Shown: in pieces, positions 1 through 7,571 of the stretch | Layout of the letters: each line of letters begins with the position of its first letter | Position numbering within the stretch: the stretch's first letter is position 1 | Source of the DNA: a virus | Virus record (IMG/VR): IMGVR_UViG_3300048546_000558 | Coordinates: 1-47,249 of that record | Direction: 5' to 3' (one strand) | DNA: 47,249 bases | Translations under genes and position numbers: made by a program | Notes under the pieces: generated by a model | The model's database searches: none | Told to the model about the DNA's origin: nothing | What the model saw: the letters and a program-made list of their open reading frames with translations, nothing else

Positions 1-44
1 CACTGTAAATGTACAACTAAACATACTACAACTGGAGGCGTAAC

Positions 45-1811
45 ATGGAGTTATTCCAAGTAACACTCAAACGTGGCGAAGACATCCAAGCGTTTTATGA
101 TGATATGGAAACACCAGGCGGTGCTATAACTATTCCAGATAGAAAAGTAGAGTGTGGAGAAAGACGACCAACTTCAAGAACCACAGGCTACATGCTGACC
201 TTGGAAGAAGCACAAGAAGTCAGTTATGACGACAGAGTAGAAGTTGTTGTTCCACAGAGTGTATTGGACAGACAGACCGTAGTTAACAATGCCACATACA
301 ACGGTAGATTTACCAAAAGCACAAGTCCAACTGGATCAACATTTACAAACGCCAATGGTGATACCAGAGTGACATACACCAATAATGATCACTTCAACTG
401 GGGAATACTGAGACACATTGAAAGCACCAACAGATCAGGTTGGGGCAACGATGCTGGAAGTTCGTCTGGCAGGCGTGTTGATGATACTGTGACATATACA
501 GCAAGTGGTAAGAATGTAGATATCATCATTGTAGAGAACTACACTTGTAGTGATCACGCAGAATATTCAAGCAGATTAGTAGATTATAATTGGGGACAAC
601 ACTACAACACAATCACAGGTGGCACAAACTACACCTACAGCAACGCAGATGCTCGTGACAACTTTAGTGCAGAAAATAACCATCCAACAGCAAGTGCCTC
701 CTATGCGGCAGGTGAAAGATTTGGACTTGCCAAAGACGCCAATGTATATATGTTTGATGCGACCTACGAGCAAAGCAAATCAGGTGGTGGTAGCACTAAC
801 AGAACCTTTGCCTACATTAGAGAATTTCACGCAAACAAATCAATCAACCCAGCAACAGGTAGAAAGAATCCTACCATTGTGAATGTGAGTTTGGGATCAA
901 TCAACGTCTATTCAGGTGCCAGTATAGCACACTTCCAAGGTGTGACATTAGACAAGGGCGACGGCAGTACATTCCTCAGTGATGCTGAACTGTTGGCTCG
1001 TGGGGTGTACAAGAATACTGGTAAATCGTGGACTAATTTTACCAGCAACACCAACTTCCAAGTGAACAGTTCTGCACCTAACAGTGATTTGGCAGATGCC
1101 ATAGCAGAAGGCATTATTGTGGTCACTGCGGCTGGCAACGATAACGCTTACACTGATGTGTCAGGTGGCGACAACTGGGACAACTACATGGTCGCTGGTA
1201 GCGCCTATGCTAACAAAGACTATCTCTTCAATGGCTACTATCCATTCAGAGATTATTATCATCGTGGCGACAACTACTCATTCAACGGAGCAATAAACGT
1301 AGGCGCTTTAAGCAATGACACAGATGAAGGTAAAGCAGACTTCAGCAACTGGGGTCCGGGCATAGATGTATATGCCGCTGGAGAGACTGTAATGGGTGCT
1401 ATGATGAAAGACGATATTACTTACGGAAATCCCTATTACGGACAGTTAAGCAACACACCGAAATGGGATACAATGGGTGTGCAAAACGGAACAAGTTACG
1501 CTTCACCTTTTATAGCAGGTATGTTGGCTTGTTTAGCAGAAGTATATCCCACACTCACACAAGCACAAGCAAGAGCATATTTACAAAACAATGCTGTCAC
1601 AGGATTGATGGCGGATACAGCAGACGCAATAGATGTAGATGTAAGTACAAGAGTAAGCACGGACGGTTCAAACATTGATAGAATAGCACTATGGAAGAAT
1701 CACAGACAAACATCAGGTAATATGGCGTTCAACACATATAACAAAGACGTAAATGATCGTCCTACAAGTGGATTGATGTATCCACGTACAAGAACACGCA
1801 GGCATGGGTAA
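45..1811 (+). CDS. Subtilisin-like (S8) serine peptidase with Asp-to-Glu change
   Basis: This 588-residue protein has the layout of a subtilase. Catalytic His213 lies in NHPTASASYAAG, the oxyanion Asn365 in AAGNDN, and nucleophile Ser484 in NGTSYASP. The usual acidic residue falls at Glu164 in VDIIIVENYT, where the second subtilase of this window has Asp in VDMICMDNGT, so the triad appears to be Glu/His/Ser. The first ~80 residues, ending in GYMLTLEEAQEV and a hydrophobic strand, resemble an I9-type inhibitory propeptide. No secretion signal is visible, so it is probably a virion-associated or assembly protease rather than a secreted one. The start is well set by GGAGG 5 to 9 bases upstream of the ATG. 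It lies just ahead of gp15 in a tail-gene setting. The family call is firm; activity and substrate are unknown. Confidence 0.85.
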   Translation: MELFQVTLKRGEDIQAFYDDMETPGGAITIPDRKVECGERRPTSRTTGYMLTLEEAQEVSYDDRVEVVVPQSVLDRQTVVNNATYNGRFTKSTSPTGSTFTNANGDTRVTYTNNDHFNWGILRHIESTNRSGWGNDAGSSSGRRVDDTVTYTASGKNVDIIIVENYTCSDHAEYSSRLVDYNWGQHYNTITGGTNYTYSNADARDNFSAENNHPTASASYAAGERFGLAKDANVYMFDATYEQSKSGGGSTNRTFAYIREFHANKSINPATGRKNPTIVNVSLGSINVYSGASIAHFQGVTLDKGDGSTFLSDAELLARGVYKNTGKSWTNFTSNTNFQVNSSAPNSDLADAIAEGIIVVTAAGNDNAYTDVSGGDNWDNYMVAGSAYANKDYLFNGYYPFRDYYHRGDNYSFNGAINVGALSNDTDEGKADFSNWGPGIDVYAAGETVMGAMMKDDITYGNPYYGQLSNTPKWDTMGVQNGTSYASPFIAGMLACLAEVYPTLTQAQARAYLQNNAVTGLMADTADAIDVDVSTRVSTDGSNIDRIALWKNHRQTSGNMAFNTYNKDVNDRPTSGLMYPRTRTRRHG

Positions 1812-1819
1812 ATACTAAT

Positions 1820-3223
1820 ATGGCATACGAAAATTCAAAACTAACAGCGGTACCTTATTTCTACGATAAACAACTTCGTAGATATATTCAGCAGTTCATA
1901 AGAATATTTGCTGGATTTCAAGTAGCTATGCATACAGATAGTGCTGGAAATGTTGTATATCAGACTGCACCTGTACGTTATGGTGATGTAAGTAGAATGG
2001 CGGCGCACATTGTAAGAGAAAATTCTGAAAACATGGTACAAACTACTCCATTTATTAGTTGTCATGTTACAGGATTGGAAACTGCGCCTGACAGAAGAAC
2101 ACTTGGTTCATATGAAGAAACTGTACCAGTTTATGAAAAGAAATATAATGAAGTAACTGGATCATACGAAGATGAACAAGGCAGAGCTTATAGTATAAAA
2201 AGATATCAACCTGTTCCTTATAATTTAACAATGCAGGTAGATGTTTGGACATCAAATACAGAACAAAAATTACAGCTATTAGAACAAATACTTGTATTAT
2301 TCAATCCTACATTAAACATACACACTAGTAATAATCCACTAGACTGGAGTACACTAAGCTATGTAGAACTAATTGCTAGCACTTGGAGTATGAGAGCAAT
2401 ACCCAGCGGGGTAGATGATATTATTGATATCAGTACAATGACATTTACAATGCCAGTATTAATTAATCCTCCTGCTAAAGTACAAAAACAAACTATTATA
2501 CACACTATCATTGATAACATAAATGACACTGACGAAGCAGGATTAGATGCAATTAGAGCTGGGCAAAGTTATTCTCCGTTGTTTACAAGTTATAAAGTAG
2601 TAACACTAGACAATTATAAAATGCGTTTTACAATGGACGCTAGCGGCGCAGGAACTGCACAACTATTAAGTCAAAGCGGAACTAACAGTGATGCAAATGG
2701 TATACTCAATTGGGCTACAGTTTTTAAACCTTTTGGCGTATTCAGAGATGATATAAGTCAACTAAGGTTAAAACAAACAGATGATCCCGGCGATACACAA
2801 GGTGATATAATTGGCAACATAAAAGTAAATCAAGGCAATCCTAATTTACTTGACATTACTATGGATACTAGTACATTTCCTGCTAACACACAACCAGCTG
2901 TTGATGCAGTAGTTAATCCGCAAGCCAACCAACCTGGAGATGGCACTATAACTGCCGCCGCAGACGGAGACAGATATTTACTTACAGAAGATGTCGCAGG
3001 CGGCACTGGATGGTTAGGCAGTAATGCTAAAAAGCATGATATTATACAGTACAGTCTGGGAACAAACCAATGGGATATTGTTTTTGATGCAAGTGTAAAT
3101 GGATCTACATTACAACATACAACAAATATAACTACTGCTGATAGACTAAAATATAATGGAACAGAATGGGTTAATGCATTTGAAGGCACTTATAACCCAG
3201 GATTTTGGCGAATATACCTATAA
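1820..3223 (+). CDS. 15: gp15-like tail sheath stabilizer and completion protein, C-terminally extended
   Basis: The first ~250 residues follow T4 gp15 closely in motif order. YFYDKQLRRY matches the T4 start YFYNSSFRRY. They are followed by PVRYGDVSRM, by TTPFISCHVTGLE, and by VDVWTSNTEQKLQLLEQIL ahead of FNPTLNI. In T4 this protein caps the tail above the sheath and joins it to the head. At 467 residues it is much longer than T4 gp15 (272). The extra C-terminus includes GDRYLLTEDVAGGTGW and ends in a fibre-like segment (RLKYNGTEWVNAFEG) similar to modules in the fibre genes of this window. It follows the protease by 8 bases and overlaps the next gene in a TAATG. The gp15 call is strong; the role of the extension is inferred only as extra surface or binding structure. 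Confidence 0.85.
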   Translation: MAYENSKLTAVPYFYDKQLRRYIQQFIRIFAGFQVAMHTDSAGNVVYQTAPVRYGDVSRMAAHIVRENSENMVQTTPFISCHVTGLETAPDRRTLGSYEETVPVYEKKYNEVTGSYEDEQGRAYSIKRYQPVPYNLTMQVDVWTSNTEQKLQLLEQILVLFNPTLNIHTSNNPLDWSTLSYVELIASTWSMRAIPSGVDDIIDISTMTFTMPVLINPPAKVQKQTIIHTIIDNINDTDEAGLDAIRAGQSYSPLFTSYKVVTLDNYKMRFTMDASGAGTAQLLSQSGTNSDANGILNWATVFKPFGVFRDDISQLRLKQTDDPGDTQGDIIGNIKVNQGNPNLLDITMDTSTFPANTQPAVDAVVNPQANQPGDGTITAAADGDRYLLTEDVAGGTGWLGSNAKKHDIIQYSLGTNQWDIVFDASVNGSTLQHTTNITTADRLKYNGTEWVNAFEGTYNPGFWRIYL

Positions 3224-3681
3224 TGATACAAGCAAGCGGTTGCTGTTTTCTAGCCCTTGACACGGGTAGAATCATGCTACAACAAAGAAGTAAACGAAGC
3301 AGTCACCCATTAACTTGGAGTTTTTGGGGAGGCAAAGCTGAGAAAAAAGAACGTCCTATTGAAACATTACTCAGAGAATGTAAAGAGGAAATGGGTCCAT
3401 TACCAGACATTGCTAAAGTGCATCCACTGCATATATTTTTAAGTGATGATAAAAAGTTTACTTACAATACATTTTGTGTAACAGTGTTCGAAGAGTTTAT
3501 TCCTAGTTGTAATTATGAGAGTAGTGGATATTCATGGGTAAGTATAGACTGCTGGCCCAAGCCATTACACAGAGGTGCTAGAGTTGTACTATCTAACAAA
3601 CAACTAGTAGACAAACTAGTAACTATATACGAACGTGAGAGAGATCAGACCGATTTACCTAACTGGTTGGATAGTTTCTGA
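3223..3681 (+). CDS. NUDIX hydrolase
   Basis: A 152-residue NUDIX protein. The Nudix box G-x5-E-x7-RE-x-x-EE-x-G is intact, running from the second Gly of WGGKAEKKE to RECKEEMGP at about residues 40-62, so the metal-binding glutamates are present. The family hydrolyses nucleoside diphosphates linked to another moiety; the substrate cannot be told from sequence. I chose the ATG at 3223, which overlaps the gp15 stop as TAATG and implies translational coupling, instead of a TTG at 3205 that would lie inside gp15. The 3-prime end overlaps the convergent SGNH hydrolase by 27 bases. It could clear nucleotide sugars or damaged nucleotides, but nothing here decides between these. Confidence 0.85.
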   Translation: MIQASGCCFLALDTGRIMLQQRSKRSSHPLTWSFWGGKAEKKERPIETLLRECKEEMGPLPDIAKVHPLHIFLSDDKKFTYNTFCVTVFEEFIPSCNYESSGYSWVSIDCWPKPLHRGARVVLSNKQLVDKLVTIYERERDQTDLPNWLDSF

Positions 3682-4344
3682 ATTTAAAAAATCAGTACTC
3701 AAATCAATCTTTTCGTTTTCTGTTAAGAACTTATAAACCTTATCAGCTAGTATAGTATGATTCTCTTTACTCATATGATTCATTCTTTTGTCAACGACTG
3801 GTTTATCCATCAGTTGTTCAAATTCTTGTTCATCGATATCCTTAAGAGCTAAACTACTATCTGTTGTATCGTGTATATCTGTAGTATCAAATCCAGGAAG
3901 TAAACAAAGTCGAACTTTACTACTTAATTTACTACGGCACCAGTGTAAGAACCATTCGTAATGTAGCACATTTAATAGTCCTTGTTGTTTATAGAATTCA
4001 CTGGCATAGGCTTCGATAATTTTAAATTGTTTTTCTCCAACAAATTCGCTTAGACCCCACATATATAAATTTGATAGAGACGGCTTTTCAAAAAACAACC
4101 AATTTCTATTAAGTTCTGTTGTTACGATAACTACAGTATCTCCGATCTCCATTTCATCATAAAAATTAATTATTTCATGTGATATCCACTGATTGCTTAT
4201 TCCTGGTTGTGCAATTATTCTTGTTTGTAAATTTAATTTAGTAGCGAGTTGTTTAGTCCAAGTCCAATCCGGGTGATAGTCTTCGTCGTAATTTGCATTC
4301 AACGGACTTACAAAACTATCTCCAAACATCCACATTCTATTCAT
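3655..4344 (-). CDS. SGNH/GDSL-like hydrolase or acyltransferase
   Basis: A 229-residue protein beginning MNRMWMFGDSF, where FGDSF is block I of the SGNH family with the nucleophilic Ser near residue 10. A block-II-like Gly occurs in QPGISNQW, and a C-terminal His near NHMSKENH could complete the site. Families of this kind hydrolyse or transfer acyl groups on glycans or lipids. It is the last gene of the five-gene operon headed by hldD and overlaps the cupin gene by 4 bases, so a role in acylating or deacylating the heptose-derived glycan is a reasonable inference. There is no signal peptide or membrane segment, so action in the host cytoplasm is likely. The family call is moderate and the substrate unknown. 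Confidence 0.7.
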   Translation of the reverse strand: MNRMWMFGDSFVSPLNANYDEDYHPDWTWTKQLATKLNLQTRIIAQPGISNQWISHEIINFYDEMEIGDTVVIVTTELNRNWLFFEKPSLSNLYMWGLSEFVGEKQFKIIEAYASEFYKQQGLLNVLHYEWFLHWCRSKLSSKVRLCLLPGFDTTDIHDTTDSSLALKDIDEQEFEQLMDKPVVDKRMNHMSKENHTILADKVYKFLTENEKIDLSTDFLNSETIQPVR

Positions 4345-4706
4345 TTTTGACTATCACCTTTTGCAATACGATAATTGTCCTCGACACTGTCTGGTGTACT
4401 AACTTCAATAATGACACAATTATCTTCCATAGCTACTAATTGATGAGGAAGCATAGGCTCGTTTCGCCAAGTATCTCCTTTAGTTAACACTTGCGTTTCT
4501 AATTCAGCATTGTCAGTATTCATAGTGTGTAGTGTAAAGCTACCCTTTAGTACATACCAACTTTCATCTTTTTCTTTGTGAAAGTGCATACTAAACTTAG
4601 CTCCTTTGCGATCAAAGTACATTATTTTTCCACAGTAAAGATCGTTGGTGGCAAAGATTAATTCTCGCCCCCAGCCTTTTTCTTGTGTGCCGTCGAGTTG
4701 TGTCAT
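4341..4706 (-). CDS. Cupin-fold protein, phosphomannose-isomerase-like
   Basis: A 121-residue single-domain cupin. The N-terminal KGWGRELIF and the metal-site region FSMHFHKEKDESWYVLKG (cupin motif 1, two His and a Glu) are followed by PHQLVAMED (motif 2). This pattern resembles the C-terminal cupin of type II mannose-6-phosphate isomerases and small sugar-binding cupins. It sits between the 2OG oxygenase and the SGNH hydrolase with 4-base overlaps on both sides, so it is translated with the heptose genes. It may isomerise, epimerise or bind a sugar phosphate or nucleotide sugar; the fold is secure and the reaction is not. Confidence 0.75.
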   Translation of the reverse strand: MTQLDGTQEKGWGRELIFATNDLYCGKIMYFDRKGAKFSMHFHKEKDESWYVLKGSFTLHTMNTDNAELETQVLTKGDTWRNEPMLPHQLVAMEDNCVIIEVSTPDSVEDNYRIAKGDSQK

Positions 4707-5311
4707 TTACAAGGTACTCCATCTTCATTATAAGGCATTTGCATATCTTTTTCCCAATCGTTTCTATAATCAATATCTTTTTGTGACATCAGCTGATGCC
4801 ATCTGGTATCATCTCTCCAAGGCATATAATTAAAATTAATTACTATACGTCTTTGTTGATCTGTACATCTAGTTCCACTATGTCTTAGATTAGAAGGAAA
4901 TATTACCAATCTATTTGCAACACTATCAATACTGTCGCCATCTTCAAATTTAGTAGATCCGTTGTTATCATTAACATAGTATATGGCAGTTAGTGAACCC
5001 GGAACAGCCATATCAGTATGCATTCCGTGTGTTTTTGTTGTTTCACCCCGAGTGGTTAAATTTGCTTTAATTCTTACTATTGCTTGTGGTGCTAATATCT
5101 CATTGAGAGGAAAGATGTATCTATAATTATTCGGAGATGTCATATGATATCCAGTATGTATTCCATGTACAAACTGATAATCTTGCTCATCTCCTCCTTG
5201 AACAATCCCCGGATTAAAAGACCATTCGAAATTCACACTCATCATGTGATTATATAACGACTCATATTCATTAGGTGCTAGTGCATTGTCGATTATTATT
5301 TTATTTTTCAT
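4703..5311 (-). CDS. 2-oxoglutarate/Fe(II)-dependent dioxygenase (prolyl-4-hydroxylase-like)
   Basis: A 202-residue protein with the Fe-binding H-x-D in GMHTDMAVPG, the distal His in NLRHSGTRCT and the 2OG-binding Arg in QQRRIVINFN, giving the full facial triad. FEDGDSIDSVANRLVIFPS between them is the usual core of this family. Such enzymes hydroxylate, desaturate or demethylate sugars, peptides, lipids or nucleobases and are common in marine T4-like phages. It overlaps hldE by 11 bases and the cupin by 4, so the most economical guess is tailoring of the heptose-containing glycan. Activity on protein or DNA cannot be excluded. Confidence 0.85.
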   Translation of the reverse strand: MKNKIIIDNALAPNEYESLYNHMMSVNFEWSFNPGIVQGGDEQDYQFVHGIHTGYHMTSPNNYRYIFPLNEILAPQAIVRIKANLTTRGETTKTHGMHTDMAVPGSLTAIYYVNDNNGSTKFEDGDSIDSVANRLVIFPSNLRHSGTRCTDQQRRIVINFNYMPWRDDTRWHQLMSQKDIDYRNDWEKDMQMPYNEDGVPCK

Positions 5312-6446
5312 TTATTGCCTCTATTGTTTTAGTTGTACTGTAATCATCTACAGTTGGCAGTATCACAACTTTTGCAAGTTGATTACCCACAACTGTGTCT
5401 ACTGTATAGTCGCCACCTTTTGTAATTATGTCTGGCTGTACACGTTTTATTAGTTCTATTGGTGTATCTTCATCAAACAGTATAACTTCATCAACAAAGT
5501 CTAAACTTTCCAGCATAACTTTCCTGTCACTTTCGTTGTTAACAGGTCTAGATTCTCCTTTTAATCGTTTAACACTTTGATCCGTGTTAACACCCACTAC
5601 TAGCCAATCTCCTAGTTGTTTACTAGCCTTGAGCATTTCAATATGTCCTCGATGCACAATATCAAAGCAACCATTAGTAAACACTTTGGTACGTTCTACA
5701 TCCTGTTTAGTTAAAACATATGTACCAGTGTGCTTAACACTTTCTGTGCTTGCACTAACTGCGATTTCTAAACATTTTATATGACTGTAACCTTTAGTAA
5801 GTGCATACACAAATGACGCTAAAAAACAATCACCAGCTCCGGTAACATCCGAGACTTCAACTTGTTCTACAGTAATAGTATAGTTAACATCGTCTATTAT
5901 AGCACTTACGCTGTGACCTGCATCTGTGGTGATAATATTACCCTGCCATTCGTCAAATTCAAACTTGGTATATTCGCTGTGGTTAGGCTTTACTAACCAT
6001 GCACCTTCGTAATCATGTGCATAACGTTTTGGATCAACAATAACTTTACATCCATAACTGTTTATGTGTGCAATAATTTGTTTTGCATTGTCCAGTACAC
6101 CTTTGTCGTAATCGCTTAGTACAACATAATCGTATTGTGAGAAGTCAGTTGAATTTACTAGTGTCAGAACTTCCATACTATTTGAATGTGCATCATCGTC
6201 AATGCGGGTAACGTAATGCCCATCACAAATTATTCTAGTTTTAACACTAACTTGTCCAGGTGTTTCAAACATATCAACATCAACATCTAAACTTTTTAAA
6301 TTTTCATATACAAGTCCTGCGCCACCCCTTGTTTCTTTTTCATCAAGGTAAGTTACTACAGGCACGGGTGCTTCGGGACTAATTCTTGTACTTGTTCCGT
6401 ATATGTATTTGTCGATAATTACATCTCCAATTACTAATACTTTCAT
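5301..6446 (-). CDS. hldE: HldE-like bifunctional heptose-7-phosphate kinase / heptose-1-phosphate adenylyltransferase, compact
   Basis: A two-domain protein of 381 residues. Residues ~1-250 form a PfkB/ribokinase-like kinase: ISPEAPVPVV, GGAGLVYENL, and VSDVTGAGDCF with catalytic base Asp206. Residues ~255-381 form the nucleotidyltransferase, with TNGCFDIVHRGH (H-x-G-H at 265-268). HldE phosphorylates D-glycero-D-manno-heptose 7-phosphate at C1 and later adenylylates heptose 1-phosphate to ADP-heptose. Cellular HldE is about 477 residues. Here the kinase lacks roughly 35 residues between the GGAG motif and the KTRII segment, where the lid and sugar-binding region lie, yet the catalytic residues remain. 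It overlaps hldD by 4 bases (ATGA). GmhA and GmhB are not in the window and would be supplied by the host or by genes outside. Confidence 0.85.
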   Translation of the reverse strand: MKVLVIGDVIIDKYIYGTSTRISPEAPVPVVTYLDEKETRGGAGLVYENLKSLDVDVDMFETPGQVSVKTRIICDGHYVTRIDDDAHSNSMEVLTLVNSTDFSQYDYVVLSDYDKGVLDNAKQIIAHINSYGCKVIVDPKRYAHDYEGAWLVKPNHSEYTKFEFDEWQGNIITTDAGHSVSAIIDDVNYTITVEQVEVSDVTGAGDCFLASFVYALTKGYSHIKCLEIAVSASTESVKHTGTYVLTKQDVERTKVFTNGCFDIVHRGHIEMLKASKQLGDWLVVGVNTDQSVKRLKGESRPVNNESDRKVMLESLDFVDEVILFDEDTPIELIKRVQPDIITKGGDYTVDTVVGNQLAKVVILPTVDDYSTTKTIEAINEK

Positions 6447-7315
6447 AAATTCGCCTCTACAAATTGTCTGGGTGTAATAAACTTATAATCGCCAATTCTA
6501 TCTAGCAAGTTGTTATTATCACTACAGGTATACATCTGATATATATTACGAAGTTCATCTGGCACTTCAATGTATTTGATCGATGCCTTGTACTTGTCTG
6601 CTATTAGCTCACCCCATTGTTGAAAGCTGTATGTACTACCTGTTCCTAAGTTACTTATAAAGCTAACATCTTGAGCATGTGTATCATACATAATTTTAAC
6701 CACATCGTCAACACAAATGAAATCTCTAAACACGTCTCGACTGTTATCAAACAACTCAATAAACCCATTAACTTTTGCTTGATGTTTAAAGTTTGTATAA
6801 GGACTAGCTTGTTGTGCTGAAATCTTATGTGATTCTCTATTACCGTATACATTAAAGAACCGCCAGCTTTGTATCTTAGACATCTCCATATAATTTATAA
6901 GCATGTTATCACATATCATTTTAGTTGCGGCATACATGTTTTTAGGTGCTTCATTTTTTGAAGATTCGCTGTTTTTAGAGCTATCACCGTATACACTAGC
7001 ACTACTGGCAAAAACTATATCATTACATTTTTCAGCTAATTCCCTTGTATATGCAACATTAGATTCATATATACTATCCCAGTCATTACTACTGGTTTTA
7101 CTGTTAGCGCCAAAGTGCCATAATGTACAATCTTTAAGATTCATATTTAACAGTTCGCCTGGACTGATAAAGTCCATAAACTCTAATCCTGATAAATTAA
7201 CAACCTTGTCACTGCTTAGTGTATCTACACAAACAATATCGCTAATTTTATTCTTATTTAAATGTGCTACCATATTGCTACCGATAAAACCGGCCGCACC
7301 TGTTACTATATGCAT
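6443..7315 (-). CDS. hldD: ADP-L-glycero-D-manno-heptose 6-epimerase (HldD-like)
   Basis: A 290-residue extended short-chain dehydrogenase/reductase. The N-terminal Rossmann motif is VTGAAGFIGSN; the catalytic set is SSASVYG (Ser near 105) and Tyr128/Lys132 in YAATK. RFFNVYGNRE and the downstream spacing match heptose and UDP-sugar epimerases. HldD converts ADP-D-glycero- to ADP-L-glycero-D-manno-heptose with bound NADP. The adjoining hldE makes this identity more likely than a generic UDP-sugar epimerase. It heads the operon: a TTGACA-N17-TATAAT promoter lies about 21 bases upstream of the ATG, and AGGAG serves as ribosome binding site. Confidence 0.85.
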   Translation of the reverse strand: MHIVTGAAGFIGSNMVAHLNKNKISDIVCVDTLSSDKVVNLSGLEFMDFISPGELLNMNLKDCTLWHFGANSKTSSNDWDSIYESNVAYTRELAEKCNDIVFASSASVYGDSSKNSESSKNEAPKNMYAATKMICDNMLINYMEMSKIQSWRFFNVYGNRESHKISAQQASPYTNFKHQAKVNGFIELFDNSRDVFRDFICVDDVVKIMYDTHAQDVSFISNLGTGSTYSFQQWGELIADKYKASIKYIEVPDELRNIYQMYTCSDNNNLLDRIGDYKFITPRQFVEANL

Positions 7316-7335
7316 GTAAGACTCCTATATACCTT

Positions 7336-7364
7336 ATTATATAACACTCAAAACATCTTGTCAA
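7336..7364 (-). promoter_or_regulatory. Consensus sigma70 promoter of the hldD operon
   Basis: On the minus strand TTGACA (7364-7359) is followed by exactly 17 bases and TATAAT (7341-7336), a perfect match to the host vegetative consensus, 21 bases from the hldD ATG. This suggests host-sigma-dependent, early expression of the five-gene sugar operon. Confidence 0.85.
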
Positions 7365-7372
7365 CAATTAAC

Positions 7373-7380
7373 TATAAATA
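7373..7380 (+). promoter_or_regulatory. T4-type late promoter for the ALAS/bilin reductase operon
   Basis: An exact TATAAATA on the plus strand, the T4 late promoter element recognised by gp55-type sigma factors. It is the only strong plus-strand promoter element before the ALAS gene. Transcription would begin near 7386, leaving a leader of about 135 bases before the ALAS ATG. Confidence 0.7.
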
Positions 7381-7385
7381 TAACT

Positions 7386-7571
7386 ATGCTAAAGTACATC
7401 AAAGAATGGATAGAAGACTACAATGCCGTTCAGCGTGAATTCAATGAAATGGGATACTTTACTATAAGTACATGGTCTGGTTCATGGACTCATATTGATA
7501 AAGAAATGTATAAAGAGTACAATGATAGACAAAAACAAATTTCAAAGTGTAATAGACAACTTAAAGAGTAG
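7386..7571 (+). CDS. Small hypothetical protein upstream of ALAS
   Basis: A 61-residue ORF starting MLKYIKEWIEDY, rich in charged and aromatic residues (three Trp, five Tyr) and with no family I recognise. Composition is protein-like, but its ATG sits 6 bases after the late promoter element, so from that promoter it would be leaderless. It overlaps the ALAS gene by 50 bases in another frame. It may be a real small phage protein read from upstream transcripts, or its translation may couple to or dampen ALAS expression. Confidence 0.45.
   Translation: MLKYIKEWIEDYNAVQREFNEMGYFTISTWSGSWTHIDKEMYKEYNDRQKQISKCNRQLKE

Noticed and set aside
3205-3222. TTG start that would lengthen the NUDIX protein by six residues
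   Set aside because: It lies inside gp15, and the ATG at 3223 overlaps the gp15 stop as TAATG, a standard coupled start.
7495-7521. TTG start that would lengthen ALAS by nine residues
   Set aside because: The ATG at 7522 has AAAGAG upstream and gives a protein that begins in the usual way for the family.
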